DNA of 64,000 nt from Klebsiella sp. WP3-W18-ESBL-02 (GTDB lineage: Bacteria > Pseudomonadota > Gammaproteobacteria > Enterobacterales > Enterobacteriaceae): the NCBI RefSeq assembly GCF_014168815.1, contig NZ_AP021972.1, positions 1,364,001 through 1,428,000 on the forward strand, in the 5' to 3' direction. The notes beneath the pieces were generated by a model, which was not told the origin of the DNA, searched no databases, and was given only the letters and a program-made list of their open reading frames with translations. Position 1 is the first letter of the stretch; each line of letters starts with the position of its first letter. A program made the translations under genes and the position numbers. Positions 8,886-16,827 of this stretch are shown here, piece by piece.

Positions 8886-8954
8886 ATTTTTAATCCTGCG
8901 GGGTAAGAGGTATTGACCTTTCCATTTTTGTGTCATTCTTATGTTGCTTGTGGG

Positions 8955-8977
8955 TTATCGATATGTGAAATAGATAA
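8955..8977. promoter_or_regulatory. Candidate HcaR operator in the hcaE-hcaR divergent promoter
   Basis: TTATC...GATAA arms enclose a 13-base centre, between two divergent genes of which one is the LysR regulator. Size and position suit a LysR-type operator near the hcaE promoter. This is inferred from symmetry only. Confidence 0.4.
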
Positions 8978-9019
8978 TTTCTACCAGCTGAGACGTTTTT
9001 TCGATGACAAGGAGGAGAG

Positions 9020-9910
9020 ATGGAACTGAGGCACCTACGCTACTTCGTCGCGGTGGCGCAGGCGTTAAACTTCACGCGCGCCGCCGAAAAACTGCATACC
9101 TCACAGCCTTCTCTGAGTAGCCAGATACGCGATCTGGAGCAGTGCGTGGGCGTGTCGTTGCTGGAGCGCGATAAGCGTAAAGTGACGTTAACGGTCGCAG
9201 GCGAGTGCTTTTTGCAGGATGCACAGGCTATTCTGGATAACGCGGAACAGGCCAAGCTGCGCGCCCGGAAGGCGGCGCAAAGCAATGACCATCTGGCGAT
9301 TGGTTTTGTCCCCTCCGCCGAAGTGAACCTGCTGCCAAAGGTGCTGCCGGTGCTGCGTCTGCGCCGGCCGGATACCCATATTGAGCTGGCGAGCCTTATC
9401 ACGACCCAACAGGAAGAGAAGCTGCGCAGCGGCGAACTGGATGTCGGACTGATGCGCTACCCCATTCACGGCCAGGATATTGAATCGATCGAGCTGTTTC
9501 ATGAACCGCTGGTGGTGGTGCTGCCGGTTGGTCATCCGCTGGCTAATGAGCACAGCATTTCTGCCCAGCAGTTGCACGGTATCAATTTTGTTACCACCGA
9601 TCCCGACTATTCCGGTGAACTGTCGTCGGTGGTGAAAACATGGTTTGAGAAAGAGCATAGCCAGCCAAATATCGTGCAGGTCGCGACCAATATTCTGGTG
9701 ACGATGAATCTCGTTGGTATGGGGCTGGGCGCGACTTTGATACCCGGTTATATGAATAATTTTAATACCGGGCAGGTGGTTTTTCGGCCGATTAAAGGCG
9801 ATGCGCCGACGCTGGCGCTGCTGATGGCGTGGAAAAAAGGCGAGCTGAAGCCCGCCCTGCGTGATTTTATTGAACTGGCGCAGCGGCCGCTATTACCAAC
9901 GGAAGGCTAG
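9020..9910 (+). CDS. hcaR: LysR-family activator of the hca operon
   Basis: 296 residues, as in E. coli. The winged helix-turn-helix is in residues 1-60 (NFTRAAEKLHTSQPSLSSQI), followed by a periplasmic-binding-like effector domain that senses phenylpropionate or cinnamate. AAGGAGGAG lies just before the ATG. Divergent from hcaE with a 134-base shared promoter region; known in E. coli to activate hcaE and repress itself. Confidence 0.95.
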   Translation: MELRHLRYFVAVAQALNFTRAAEKLHTSQPSLSSQIRDLEQCVGVSLLERDKRKVTLTVAGECFLQDAQAILDNAEQAKLRARKAAQSNDHLAIGFVPSAEVNLLPKVLPVLRLRRPDTHIELASLITTQQEEKLRSGELDVGLMRYPIHGQDIESIELFHEPLVVVLPVGHPLANEHSISAQQLHGINFVTTDPDYSGELSSVVKTWFEKEHSQPNIVQVATNILVTMNLVGMGLGATLIPGYMNNFNTGQVVFRPIKGDAPTLALLMAWKKGELKPALRDFIELAQRPLLPTEG

Positions 9911-9962
9911 CGTGTGTGTCGGCGCGGGCCTGAGGCATTATGTCCGATAGGTTTGAGTTCTA

Positions 9963-9984
9963 TAAGGTGATGTGCATCACAATT
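9963..9984 (+). promoter_or_regulatory. CRP site upstream of hcaT
   Basis: Core GGTGATGTGCATCACA (9966-9981) matches TGTGA-N6-TCACA at 9 of 10 informative positions. It is 80 bases before the hcaT start, suggesting catabolite control of the transporter. Confidence 0.65.
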
Positions 9985-10063
9985 TTCTGCTAACCGTGAA
10001 CGTTAGTTCTCTCCTGAATGTGGGATGAGTTATTAGACTATGTCCTCCAATCCGGGAGGACCC

Positions 10064-11200
10064 ATGGCATTGCACTCCACGCGCTGGCTGGCGCTCAGTT
10101 ACTTCACCTACTTTTTTAGCTACGGTATTTTTCTGCCTTTCTGGAGCGTGTGGCTCAAAGGCGCAGGACTTTCTCCCGAAACCATCGGTCTTCTGCTCGG
10201 CGCCGGCCTGGTGGCCCGTTTTCTCGGTAGCCTGCTGATTGCGCCGCGCGTCAGCTCACCCTCGCGGTTGATTAGCGTGCTGCGAATTCTGGCGCTGATG
10301 ACGCTGCTGTTTGCGCTGGCCTTCTGGGCGGGCAGCCACGTAGCGTGGCTGATGGTGGTGATGATTGGCTTTAACCTCTTTTTCTCGCCGCTGGTGCCGC
10401 TCACCGACGCGCTGGCCAATACCTGGCAAAAACAGATAACCATGGACTACGGGCGGGTGCGCCTGTGGGGATCGATAGCCTTTGTGATTGGCTCGGCGCT
10501 GACCGGAAAGCTGGTCAGTCTGTATGATTATCATGTCATTCTGTTGATGCTCAGCCTGGGCGTGGCCTCTATGCTGTTAGGCATGCTGCTGACGCCGTCG
10601 GTGATGCCGCTCGGCGAGTCGCGCCATCAGGAATCAGTGGGCTGGCCTGCCTGGCGCTCGCTGGTCACGCAAAACTGGCGATTCCTCGCCTGCGTCAGCC
10701 TGCTGCAAGGGGCGCACGCGGCGTATTACGGCTTCAGCGCTATTTTCTGGCAAGGGGCGGGCTATTCGGCATCGGCCGTGGGCTATCTGTGGTCGCTGGG
10801 GGTGGTGGCGGAAGTCGTTACCTTTGCGCTCAGTAAAAAGGTGTTTCGCCGCTTTAGCGCGCGGGATCTGCTGCTGCTCTCCGCCATTTGCGGCGTGATT
10901 CGTTGGGGGCTGATGGGCTGGACGACCAGCCTGCCGTGGCTGATCCTGATTCAGATTTTGCACTGCGGTACCTTCACCGTTTGTCACCTGGCGGCGATGC
11001 GCTATATTGCCGCACGCCAGGGCAGCGAAGTGATCCGTCTACAGGCGGTGTATTCTGCGGTGGCGATGGGCGGCAGCATCGCGGTGATGACCATGTTTTC
11101 GGGTTATCTTTACCAGCATCTGCATCAGGGGCTGTTCTGGGTCATGGCGCTGGTCGCGCTGCCTGCGATGGTCCTGCGGCCGAAAGCGGTGGCCCGCTAG
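10064..11200 (+). CDS. hcaT: 3-phenylpropionate permease (MFS)
   Basis: Major facilitator protein presumed to import 3-phenylpropionate across the inner membrane. 378 residues, twelve hydrophobic segments, beginning MALHSTRWLALSYFTYFFSY. The ATG at 10064 is chosen because GGGAGGA sits 6 bases before it and it matches the E. coli N-terminus; an in-frame ATG 24 bases earlier lacks both. The stop codon overlaps the convergent csiE stop in the tetranucleotide CTAG. Confidence 0.94.
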   Translation: MALHSTRWLALSYFTYFFSYGIFLPFWSVWLKGAGLSPETIGLLLGAGLVARFLGSLLIAPRVSSPSRLISVLRILALMTLLFALAFWAGSHVAWLMVVMIGFNLFFSPLVPLTDALANTWQKQITMDYGRVRLWGSIAFVIGSALTGKLVSLYDYHVILLMLSLGVASMLLGMLLTPSVMPLGESRHQESVGWPAWRSLVTQNWRFLACVSLLQGAHAAYYGFSAIFWQGAGYSASAVGYLWSLGVVAEVVTFALSKKVFRRFSARDLLLLSAICGVIRWGLMGWTTSLPWLILIQILHCGTFTVCHLAAMRYIAARQGSEVIRLQAVYSAVAMGGSIAVMTMFSGYLYQHLHQGLFWVMALVALPAMVLRPKAVAR

Positions 11201-12474
11201 GTCTCCAGTATCTGGCAGATACGCTGCTGCTGGTGCTCGCTGAGCGACTGTTCGGCGTGAATCAGCGGCGGTGAAAACAGCGGCAGTACGATGGCATAGG
11301 GTGAAATCACCAGCGTGCTGTCTTTTGGCGCCCCTTCTTTCTGGAAGGTATGCGCCGCCAGATATTTCACGTTGAGCGGCAGCAGGGTCAGCTCCCGTAG
11401 CTGCTGCTCAATTTCTTGTTCCAGCGTCGGATTATCTCCGGTGAGCAGTACGACCTGTTTTTCATGCAGCTCGCTTTCCTGCATCAGCCCCGCACCAAAA
11501 ATGATCGCCACGAGCGCGGCTTCGTCATCGCTGAAGCGCAGGGTATAACTCGCCTCAAAGTCGGCCAGCGCCGTGCGGGTGGTGCGAATAAGCCGCGGAT
11601 ACAGACGGTGGATCTCTTCAGGGAGGTGATGATCGATCCCGATCTCAAACACGCAGCGGTTAAGCGCCTGCGACAGATGCACGTAAAGTTGGTTATGTAA
11701 TCCGCGTTCATCGGTGAACCGGCATCCGGCCACCTGCTGGAAACGATCCACCATGTGGACGATCGCAAGGTGAAGCTGCCGTGCCCGATCGCGCCCTTCC
11801 TCGTGAGGATTGGGGATCTTCAGCAGCATAAACAGCAGCGCCAGAAAATGCTGTTCGTAAGGATGGGGTATTTGCATCACCCGCCGCTGCCAGTGGTGAA
11901 CGATGTCCGCCGCCATGTGAAACTCGTCGGTTGGCTGGGTCCAGGCGCTTTGCTGCGGATTGAAAACCGGGCTGATACCCTGATGGTGTTGCAGCAGACA
12001 GTATTGTAAGTACAGACGTAAAAACTGACCGTCACGATGTTCAAACTCGCGTTGCAGGCCACGCGCGCAGCGGTTAACCAGTGCCTGGAGGTTGGTTTCA
12101 TCATACAGCGTGCGGGCAATCTTCAGCTGTTTCAGCTGCGTTTTGATCGCCGGTGTAAAATGTTCAGCGACGAAGCGTGGACATAAACGCAGCGCGCGCC
12201 GCAGCCAGTGCAGCAGGCACAGGCGAAGGTTAAGGGCGGTGCCTTCAATCCGATAGCTGCCGTCCGCCTGAGTGGCGATTGCCAGACGATGATAACGCGC
12301 GATCTCCTCGCCGGTGTCGACGATATCTTGCCGGGCGGTTAAAACATCGACATTATTGATTGCGCCAATGTATTCCGCAGTCATGGTTTGCCCGGGGAGA
12401 TACAGCATCAGCAGCGCCTGGCAGCGGCGCTGGGGACTGGAAAGCACAGATGGCGGTTCAAGTACGGTCATCAT
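11197..12474 (-). CDS. csiE: Stationary-phase-inducible protein CsiE
   Basis: PRD-domain-containing protein known in E. coli as a sigma-S and CRP dependent stationary-phase protein; molecular role unknown. 425 residues from the tandem ATG at 12474 (MMTVLEPPSVLSSPQRRC), close to 426 in E. coli. The frame is open 42 bases further, but homology begins here. No strong ribosome site is visible. PRD-like segments lie around residues 150-260 and 270-330, including AIGID/EIGIDHHLPEE and FGAGLMQE blocks. Convergent with hcaT. Confidence 0.9.
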   Translation of the reverse strand: MMTVLEPPSVLSSPQRRCQALLMLYLPGQTMTAEYIGAINNVDVLTARQDIVDTGEEIARYHRLAIATQADGSYRIEGTALNLRLCLLHWLRRALRLCPRFVAEHFTPAIKTQLKQLKIARTLYDETNLQALVNRCARGLQREFEHRDGQFLRLYLQYCLLQHHQGISPVFNPQQSAWTQPTDEFHMAADIVHHWQRRVMQIPHPYEQHFLALLFMLLKIPNPHEEGRDRARQLHLAIVHMVDRFQQVAGCRFTDERGLHNQLYVHLSQALNRCVFEIGIDHHLPEEIHRLYPRLIRTTRTALADFEASYTLRFSDDEAALVAIIFGAGLMQESELHEKQVVLLTGDNPTLEQEIEQQLRELTLLPLNVKYLAAHTFQKEGAPKDSTLVISPYAIVLPLFSPPLIHAEQSLSEHQQQRICQILET

Positions 12475-12589
12475 CTGCGGGCATCCAGTGAAATTAATTA
12501 GGATAAGAATAGACAATAGATCGCGGCGACCATGGCGCTTTCGCTAAGGAATGCTGGCGGCGCTCACAGAATTTTTCACTGAGGAACGG

Positions 12590-13228
12590 ATGAAGAGAGT
12601 GAAACAATGCGTGGTTATGGTGTTTCTTGCGCTTTTATCATTAAGCGCCCGGGCGCACCCGCATAGCTTTATTTCCATCACTAATCAGCTGCTGGTCAGC
12701 GACGGGCAACTGACGGGCATGAAAATGCGTTGGGTGATGGATGAACTGACCTCGGCTGACCTGCTGTATGACGCAGGTAACGCAAAACCGGGCGATGAGG
12801 TGTGGAAAAAGCTGGCGGCGGAGGTCATGGCGAACGTCCTCGGGCAGCACTATTTCACCGAATTCTGGCATAACGGTAAAAAGGTTAAGTTTGAGAATCT
12901 ACCCACCGACTATGGTCTGGCGCGCCAGGAGCATCAGGCGGTGCTGACGTTTACGCTGCCGCTGGCTACGCCGCAGCCGCTGGCCGGGCAGACCTATACG
13001 TTTTCGACGTTCGATCCAACGTACTATGTTGATATGCATTACGAAAAAGACAGCGATGTTGCGTTTGCCGCCGATGTCAAAGGCGCCTGTCGGGTGACGG
13101 TCCACACGCCGCAGCCTAATGAAGAAATGCTCTCCTACGCCCAGTCGCTGGATAAAGAAGATGCGCCGGAAGAGGATATGGAGCTGGGTAAACAGTTTGC
13201 GCAGAAGGTCACCGTACAATGTCAGTGA
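12590..13228 (+). CDS. DUF1007 periplasmic protein, ZevA-like partner of a metal transporter
   Basis: 212 residues from the ATG that follows GAGGAAC; an earlier in-frame ATG has no ribosome site. A signal peptide is evident (KQCVVMVFLALLSLSARA), followed by HPHSFISI at the mature N-terminus, a plausible metal-binding His pair. DUF1007 proteins pair with NicO permeases, for example ZevA/ZevB of Haemophilus, which I recall as a zinc system. It overlaps the next gene by 10 bases. The metal (Zn, Ni or Co) cannot be told from sequence. Confidence 0.8.
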   Translation: MKRVKQCVVMVFLALLSLSARAHPHSFISITNQLLVSDGQLTGMKMRWVMDELTSADLLYDAGNAKPGDEVWKKLAAEVMANVLGQHYFTEFWHNGKKVKFENLPTDYGLARQEHQAVLTFTLPLATPQPLAGQTYTFSTFDPTYYVDMHYEKDSDVAFAADVKGACRVTVHTPQPNEEMLSYAQSLDKEDAPEEDMELGKQFAQKVTVQCQ

Positions 13229-14199
13229 TTTCCGTTAACCGACGCCCGGCGCGTCATTGGGCTCAGCTCTGGCCGCTGGCGCTGTTTTTACTTGCCGCCG
13301 CCGTCGGGCTGCTGTGGCTGTGGCAGGCCTGGCCGCAGGTGATGTTGAAAAGCGTGGTCTGGCAGCGCGAAGTGAACCAGCAGATGAGCAGCCTGCTGAA
13401 AGCGGTCGCGGCAAATCCGACTCAGGCCGGTGGCACATTGCTGCTGTTCAGCTTTATCTATGGCGTGCTGCATGCGCTGGGGCCAGGGCATGGCAAAGTG
13501 GTGATCACCACCTGGCTGGCGACACACCCGTCAAAACTCAAATCAAGCATTGGCCTGACGCTTGCCTCCTCATTATTACAAGGGGTCGTGGCGATAGCGT
13601 TGGTGGTTATTGTGCTCACCGTATTACGGCTTCCGGCGCGGCAGCTGCATCTCAGCAGTTTCTGGCTGGAGAAGGGGAGCTATGCGCTGGTGGGCGTTCT
13701 GGGGCTGCTGCTGTGCTGGCGGGCGCTGAAGAAGCTGCGCGTGCTGCTGCGTAAACCTAAATTTACCGCCTTCACGTCGCATCATGTCCACCACGAGAAC
13801 TGTGGCTGCGGGCATCAGCATCTGCCCGACCCTCAGCAGCTTGAGCAGGGGGATGACTGGCGTGCCCGGCTGATGATTATTTTGTCGATGGGGATGCGTC
13901 CGTGCTCTGGCGCCATTATGGTTCTGCTGTTCAGTAAGGTGATTGGCGTCTTTGCCTGGGGTGTGGCTTCGGCGCTGGCCATGGCGGCCGGAACATCGTT
14001 GACTATCTCGTCGCTGGCGCTATTGGTACACGGTTTTCGCACGCTGGCGGTGAAGCTCAGTGGCCATAAAACGCCGGCGCTGTGGCGGCAGATTGGCTGG
14101 ACGACGCTGGCATTAGCGGGGGGCGTGGTTTTACTGACGGCGGCGGTGGTGATGTGGATGAGTGCGGTGCCGGTAGGCAGAGGGCTCAGGCCATTTTAA
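13219..14199 (+). CDS. NicO-family nickel/cobalt (or zinc) transporter, ZevB/RcnA-like
   Basis: 326-residue inner membrane permease with about seven hydrophobic segments, the family motif YGVLHALGPGHGKVVI, a His/Cys-rich loop (HHVHHENCGCGHQH) before the second half, and GMRPCSGAIMVLL. Overlaps its DUF1007 partner, so the two are translationally coupled. There is no metal-sensor gene next door. It could be an exporter (RcnA-like) or, as argued for ZevAB, have a role in metal supply; direction not decided. Confidence 0.82.
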   Translation: MSVISVNRRPARHWAQLWPLALFLLAAAVGLLWLWQAWPQVMLKSVVWQREVNQQMSSLLKAVAANPTQAGGTLLLFSFIYGVLHALGPGHGKVVITTWLATHPSKLKSSIGLTLASSLLQGVVAIALVVIVLTVLRLPARQLHLSSFWLEKGSYALVGVLGLLLCWRALKKLRVLLRKPKFTAFTSHHVHHENCGCGHQHLPDPQQLEQGDDWRARLMIILSMGMRPCSGAIMVLLFSKVIGVFAWGVASALAMAAGTSLTISSLALLVHGFRTLAVKLSGHKTPALWRQIGWTTLALAGGVVLLTAAVVMWMSAVPVGRGLRPF

Positions 14200-14200
14200 A

Positions 14201-14270
14201 AGCCGGATGGCGGCGACGCCTTATCCGGCCGATCTCTGATGCCCGGTAAGCGAAGCGCCACCGGGCATGG
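14201..14270. repeat. REP/BIME pair after the NicO gene
   Basis: GCCGGATGGCGGCGACGCCTTATCCGGCC followed by a second unit GCCCGGTAAGCGAAGCGCCACCGGGC in inverted sense, between two convergent genes. Confidence 0.8.
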
Positions 14271-14275
14271 CTGAC

Positions 14276-15079
14276 TTAGCGCTTCAGCGCTTCGCTCAGC
14301 TCATCGCGCATGTTCGCCAGCATCGCTTTCACGACGCGCGGGTTACCCGCAACGATGTTGCCGGTCATCATGTAGTTGTGGCCGCCAACGAAGTCGCAGA
14401 CCAGCGCGCCTGCTTCACGTGCGATCAGCTCGCCTGCGGCGAAGTCCCACGGTTTCAGGCCGATTTCGAAGTAGCCGTCAACGCGCGCGGCGGCCAGGTA
14501 GGCCAGATCCAGCGCAGCGGAACCGGAACGACGGAAGTCCGCGCATTCGGTAAACATTTTGCCGAGGATGTTCATGTAAGCGGTCGCGTGCTGCTTGGCT
14601 TTGAACGGGAAACCGGTGGCGATGATGGTGCCATCCAGGTCGCGAGCATTGCTGCCGCGCAGACGGTAACCGTTGAGCTGTGCGCCCTGGCCGCGGGTGG
14701 CGGTGAACAGTTCGTTGCGCATTGGATCGTAAACCACGGCGACTTCGGTACGGCCTTTAATGCGTACGGCGATAGAAACAGAGAAGTGTGGCAGACGTTT
14801 GATGAAGTTGGTGGTGCCATCCAGCGGATCGATAACCCATTGAACATCCAGATCTTCGCCAACATGTTCACCGCTTTCTTCGGTGATAATGGTGTGTTGC
14901 GGGTAAGATTTGCGAATGGTGTCGATAATGACAGCTTCGGCTGCTTTATCTACGTTGGTCACGAAATCATTGCTGCCTTTCTGGCTCGCTTCAACAGCTT
15001 CTGGCGTTTCGTAGTTTTTGGCAATCAGGTTACCCGCCTTGCGCGCTGCGCGCACGGCGATGTTCAGCATCGGATGCAT
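14276..15079 (-). CDS. suhB: Inositol-1-monophosphatase family protein, Nus factor SuhB
   Basis: 267 residues, as in E. coli. Mg-dependent phosphatase fold with the signature DPLDGTTNF and the second metal motif PWDFAAGELIAREAGA. In E. coli it also works in the rRNA antitermination complex, which explains its wide pleiotropy. Divergent from trmJ with a 119-base spacer. Confidence 0.96.
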   Translation of the reverse strand: MHPMLNIAVRAARKAGNLIAKNYETPEAVEASQKGSNDFVTNVDKAAEAVIIDTIRKSYPQHTIITEESGEHVGEDLDVQWVIDPLDGTTNFIKRLPHFSVSIAVRIKGRTEVAVVYDPMRNELFTATRGQGAQLNGYRLRGSNARDLDGTIIATGFPFKAKQHATAYMNILGKMFTECADFRRSGSAALDLAYLAAARVDGYFEIGLKPWDFAAGELIAREAGALVCDFVGGHNYMMTGNIVAGNPRVVKAMLANMRDELSEALKR

Positions 15080-15198
15080 CAGGTTACTCTCACTGGATGT
15101 TAAAGAACGGGAAAACGGCGCATATCATAGCAGCGAATTCGGATTCTGTCTCAGCTTTATGGTAATATGGACGAATAATCTTTAGACGAAGAATGACA

Positions 15199-15933
15199 AT
15201 GCTGCAAAATATCCGAATCGTGCTGGTCGAAACCTCCCACACCGGCAACATGGGCTCCGTTGCCCGTGCTATGAAAACCATGGGTTTAACGAACCTGTGG
15301 CTGGTCAACCCGCTGGTAAAACCGGACTCTCAGGCCATCGCCCTGGCGGCCGGTGCGAGTGATGTGATCGGCAATGCGCAAATCGTCGATACCCTCGATG
15401 AAGCGCTGGCCGGCTGTAGCCTGGTCGTTGGGACCAGCGCGCGCTCCCGCACGCTGCCGTGGCCGATGCTCGATCCGCGCGAATGCGGCCTGAAAAGCGT
15501 GTCTGAAGCCGAGCATGCGCCGGTAGCGCTGGTGTTTGGCCGCGAACGTGTGGGCTTGACTAACGACGAGCTGCAGAAATGCCACTATCACGTAGCCATT
15601 GCCGCGAACCCTGAGTACAGCTCGCTGAACCTGGCGATGGCGGTGCAGGTTATTGCCTACGAAGTGCGCATGGCCTGGCTGGCGGCACAGGAAAGCGGCG
15701 AAGCGAAAGTGGAACACGAAGAGACGCCGTACCCGCTGGTAGACGATCTTGAGCGATTCTACGGCCACCTCGAGCAGACGCTGCTGTCGACCGGCTTTAT
15801 CCGTGAGAACCACCCGGGGCAGGTGATGAATAAGCTGCGTCGTCTGTTTACCCGCGCCCGTCCGGAAAGCCAGGAGCTGAACATCCTGCGTGGGATTCTG
15901 GCGTCGATTGAACAGCAGAATAAAGGCAAGTAA
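15199..15933 (+). CDS. trmJ: tRNA (cytidine/uridine-32-2'-O)-methyltransferase
   Basis: SPOUT-family AdoMet methyltransferase that modifies position 32 of several tRNAs. 244 residues from MLQNIRIVLVETSHTGNMG. The ATG at 15199 is preferred to one six bases earlier because of GAAGA spacing and homology. The knotted AdoMet site includes VALVFGRERVGL and NPEYSSLNLAMAVQ. Directly upstream of the isc operon, separated from it by a large REP hairpin. Confidence 0.94.
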   Translation: MLQNIRIVLVETSHTGNMGSVARAMKTMGLTNLWLVNPLVKPDSQAIALAAGASDVIGNAQIVDTLDEALAGCSLVVGTSARSRTLPWPMLDPRECGLKSVSEAEHAPVALVFGRERVGLTNDELQKCHYHVAIAANPEYSSLNLAMAVQVIAYEVRMAWLAAQESGEAKVEHEETPYPLVDDLERFYGHLEQTLLSTGFIRENHPGQVMNKLRRLFTRARPESQELNILRGILASIEQQNKGK

Positions 15934-15943
15934 CCGCGTTAAT

Positions 15944-16017
15944 GCCGGATGGCGCTTCGCTTATCCGGCCTACAAATCGTGCAGCCTGTAGGCCGGATAA
16001 GCGAAGCGCCATCCGGC
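15944..16017. repeat. Perfect BIME: two inverted REP units
   Basis: 31-bp arms (15944-15974 and 15987-16017) are exact inverted copies beginning GCCGGATGGCGCTTCGCTTA, with a 12-base loop. Lies between trmJ and the isc promoter and could stabilise trmJ mRNA ends or bind gyrase or IHF, as REP elements do. Confidence 0.9.
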
Positions 16018-16042
16018 AAATCAATACCGCACGGAACGCCAA

Positions 16043-16092
16043 ATACCTGACTAAATTACTCAAGTAAATAGTTGACTGATTTAGTCGGGAAT
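16043..16092 (+). promoter_or_regulatory. Two IscR type-1 operators over the iscR promoter
   Basis: Site A (16043-16066) begins ATACCTGACTAAATTACTC. Site B (16068-16092) begins ATAGTTGACTGATTTAGTC and contains the TTGACT -35 element. Both fit the holo-IscR type-1 pattern ATASYYGACTRWWWYAGTC, so [2Fe-2S]-IscR should repress the operon when clusters are plentiful. Confidence 0.85.
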
Positions 16093-16171
16093 GTCAGACT
16101 TGGCCCTGCTATGCAATACCCACACAATTATTAAAACCCCGGGCAGGGGCGAGTTTGAGGTTAAGTAAGAC

Positions 16172-16663
16172 ATGAGACTGACATCTAAAGGGCGTTACGC
16201 CGTGACCGCGATGCTGGACGTTGCACTCAACTCCGAAGCGGGCCCGGTGCCGTTGGCTGATATTTCTGAACGTCAGGGAATTTCGCTCTCCTACCTGGAG
16301 CAGCTGTTTTCCCGTCTGCGTAAAAATGGCTTAGTATCCAGCGTACGCGGACCTGGCGGCGGTTATCTGCTGGGTAAAGAAGCAAACCACATCGCAGTGG
16401 GTGAAGTGATTAGCGCAGTGGACGAGTCCGTTGACGCCACCCGCTGTCAGGGGAAAGGTGGCTGCCAGGGCGGCGATAAATGTTTGACCCACGCACTCTG
16501 GCGCGATCTGAGCGACCGTCTGACCGGTTTCCTGAACAATATCACCCTGGGTGAACTGGTGAACAACCAGGAAGTTCTGGACGTGTCCGGTCGTCAGCAT
16601 TCGCACGACACCTCCCGCACGACCCGCGTCCAGGACGCTATCGACGTTAAGTTACGCGCATAA
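16172..16663 (+). CDS. iscR: Fe-S cluster regulator IscR
   Basis: 163-residue Rrf2-family winged helix regulator. Cluster ligands Cys92, Cys98 and Cys104 with His107 are all present (RCQGKGGC...KCLTH). It binds a [2Fe-2S] cluster and represses the isc operon; apo-IscR controls type-2 sites elsewhere. First gene of iscRSUA-hscBA-fdx-iscX. Confidence 0.98.
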   Translation: MRLTSKGRYAVTAMLDVALNSEAGPVPLADISERQGISLSYLEQLFSRLRKNGLVSSVRGPGGGYLLGKEANHIAVGEVISAVDESVDATRCQGKGGCQGGDKCLTHALWRDLSDRLTGFLNNITLGELVNNQEVLDVSGRQHSHDTSRTTRVQDAIDVKLRA

Positions 16664-16677
16664 TCCACCTGTCCTGC

Positions 16678-16794
16678 CGTGTGCCGCGAAAGGCGCACGC
16701 CGTAGGGCCGGCTATAGATAAAAATGAGATTTCAGAGTCAGGCCGGGACACCCTCCCGTCAACGCGGTCGTACATCCAGCCGGTTGCCTGACTC
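16678..16794 (+). promoter_or_regulatory. Structured iscR-iscS linker RNA
   Basis: Within the 164-base spacer a small hairpin CGTGTGCC / GGCGCACG (16678-16699, one G-U pair) is followed by a long-range pairing GAGTCAGGC (16735-16743) with GCCTGACTC (16786-16794). In E. coli a structure here protects iscR mRNA when RyhB triggers decay of iscSUA; the same role is inferred. Confidence 0.6.
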
Positions 16795-16827
16795 CTTGCA
16801 TTGAGTGATGTACGGAGTTAAAGAGCA

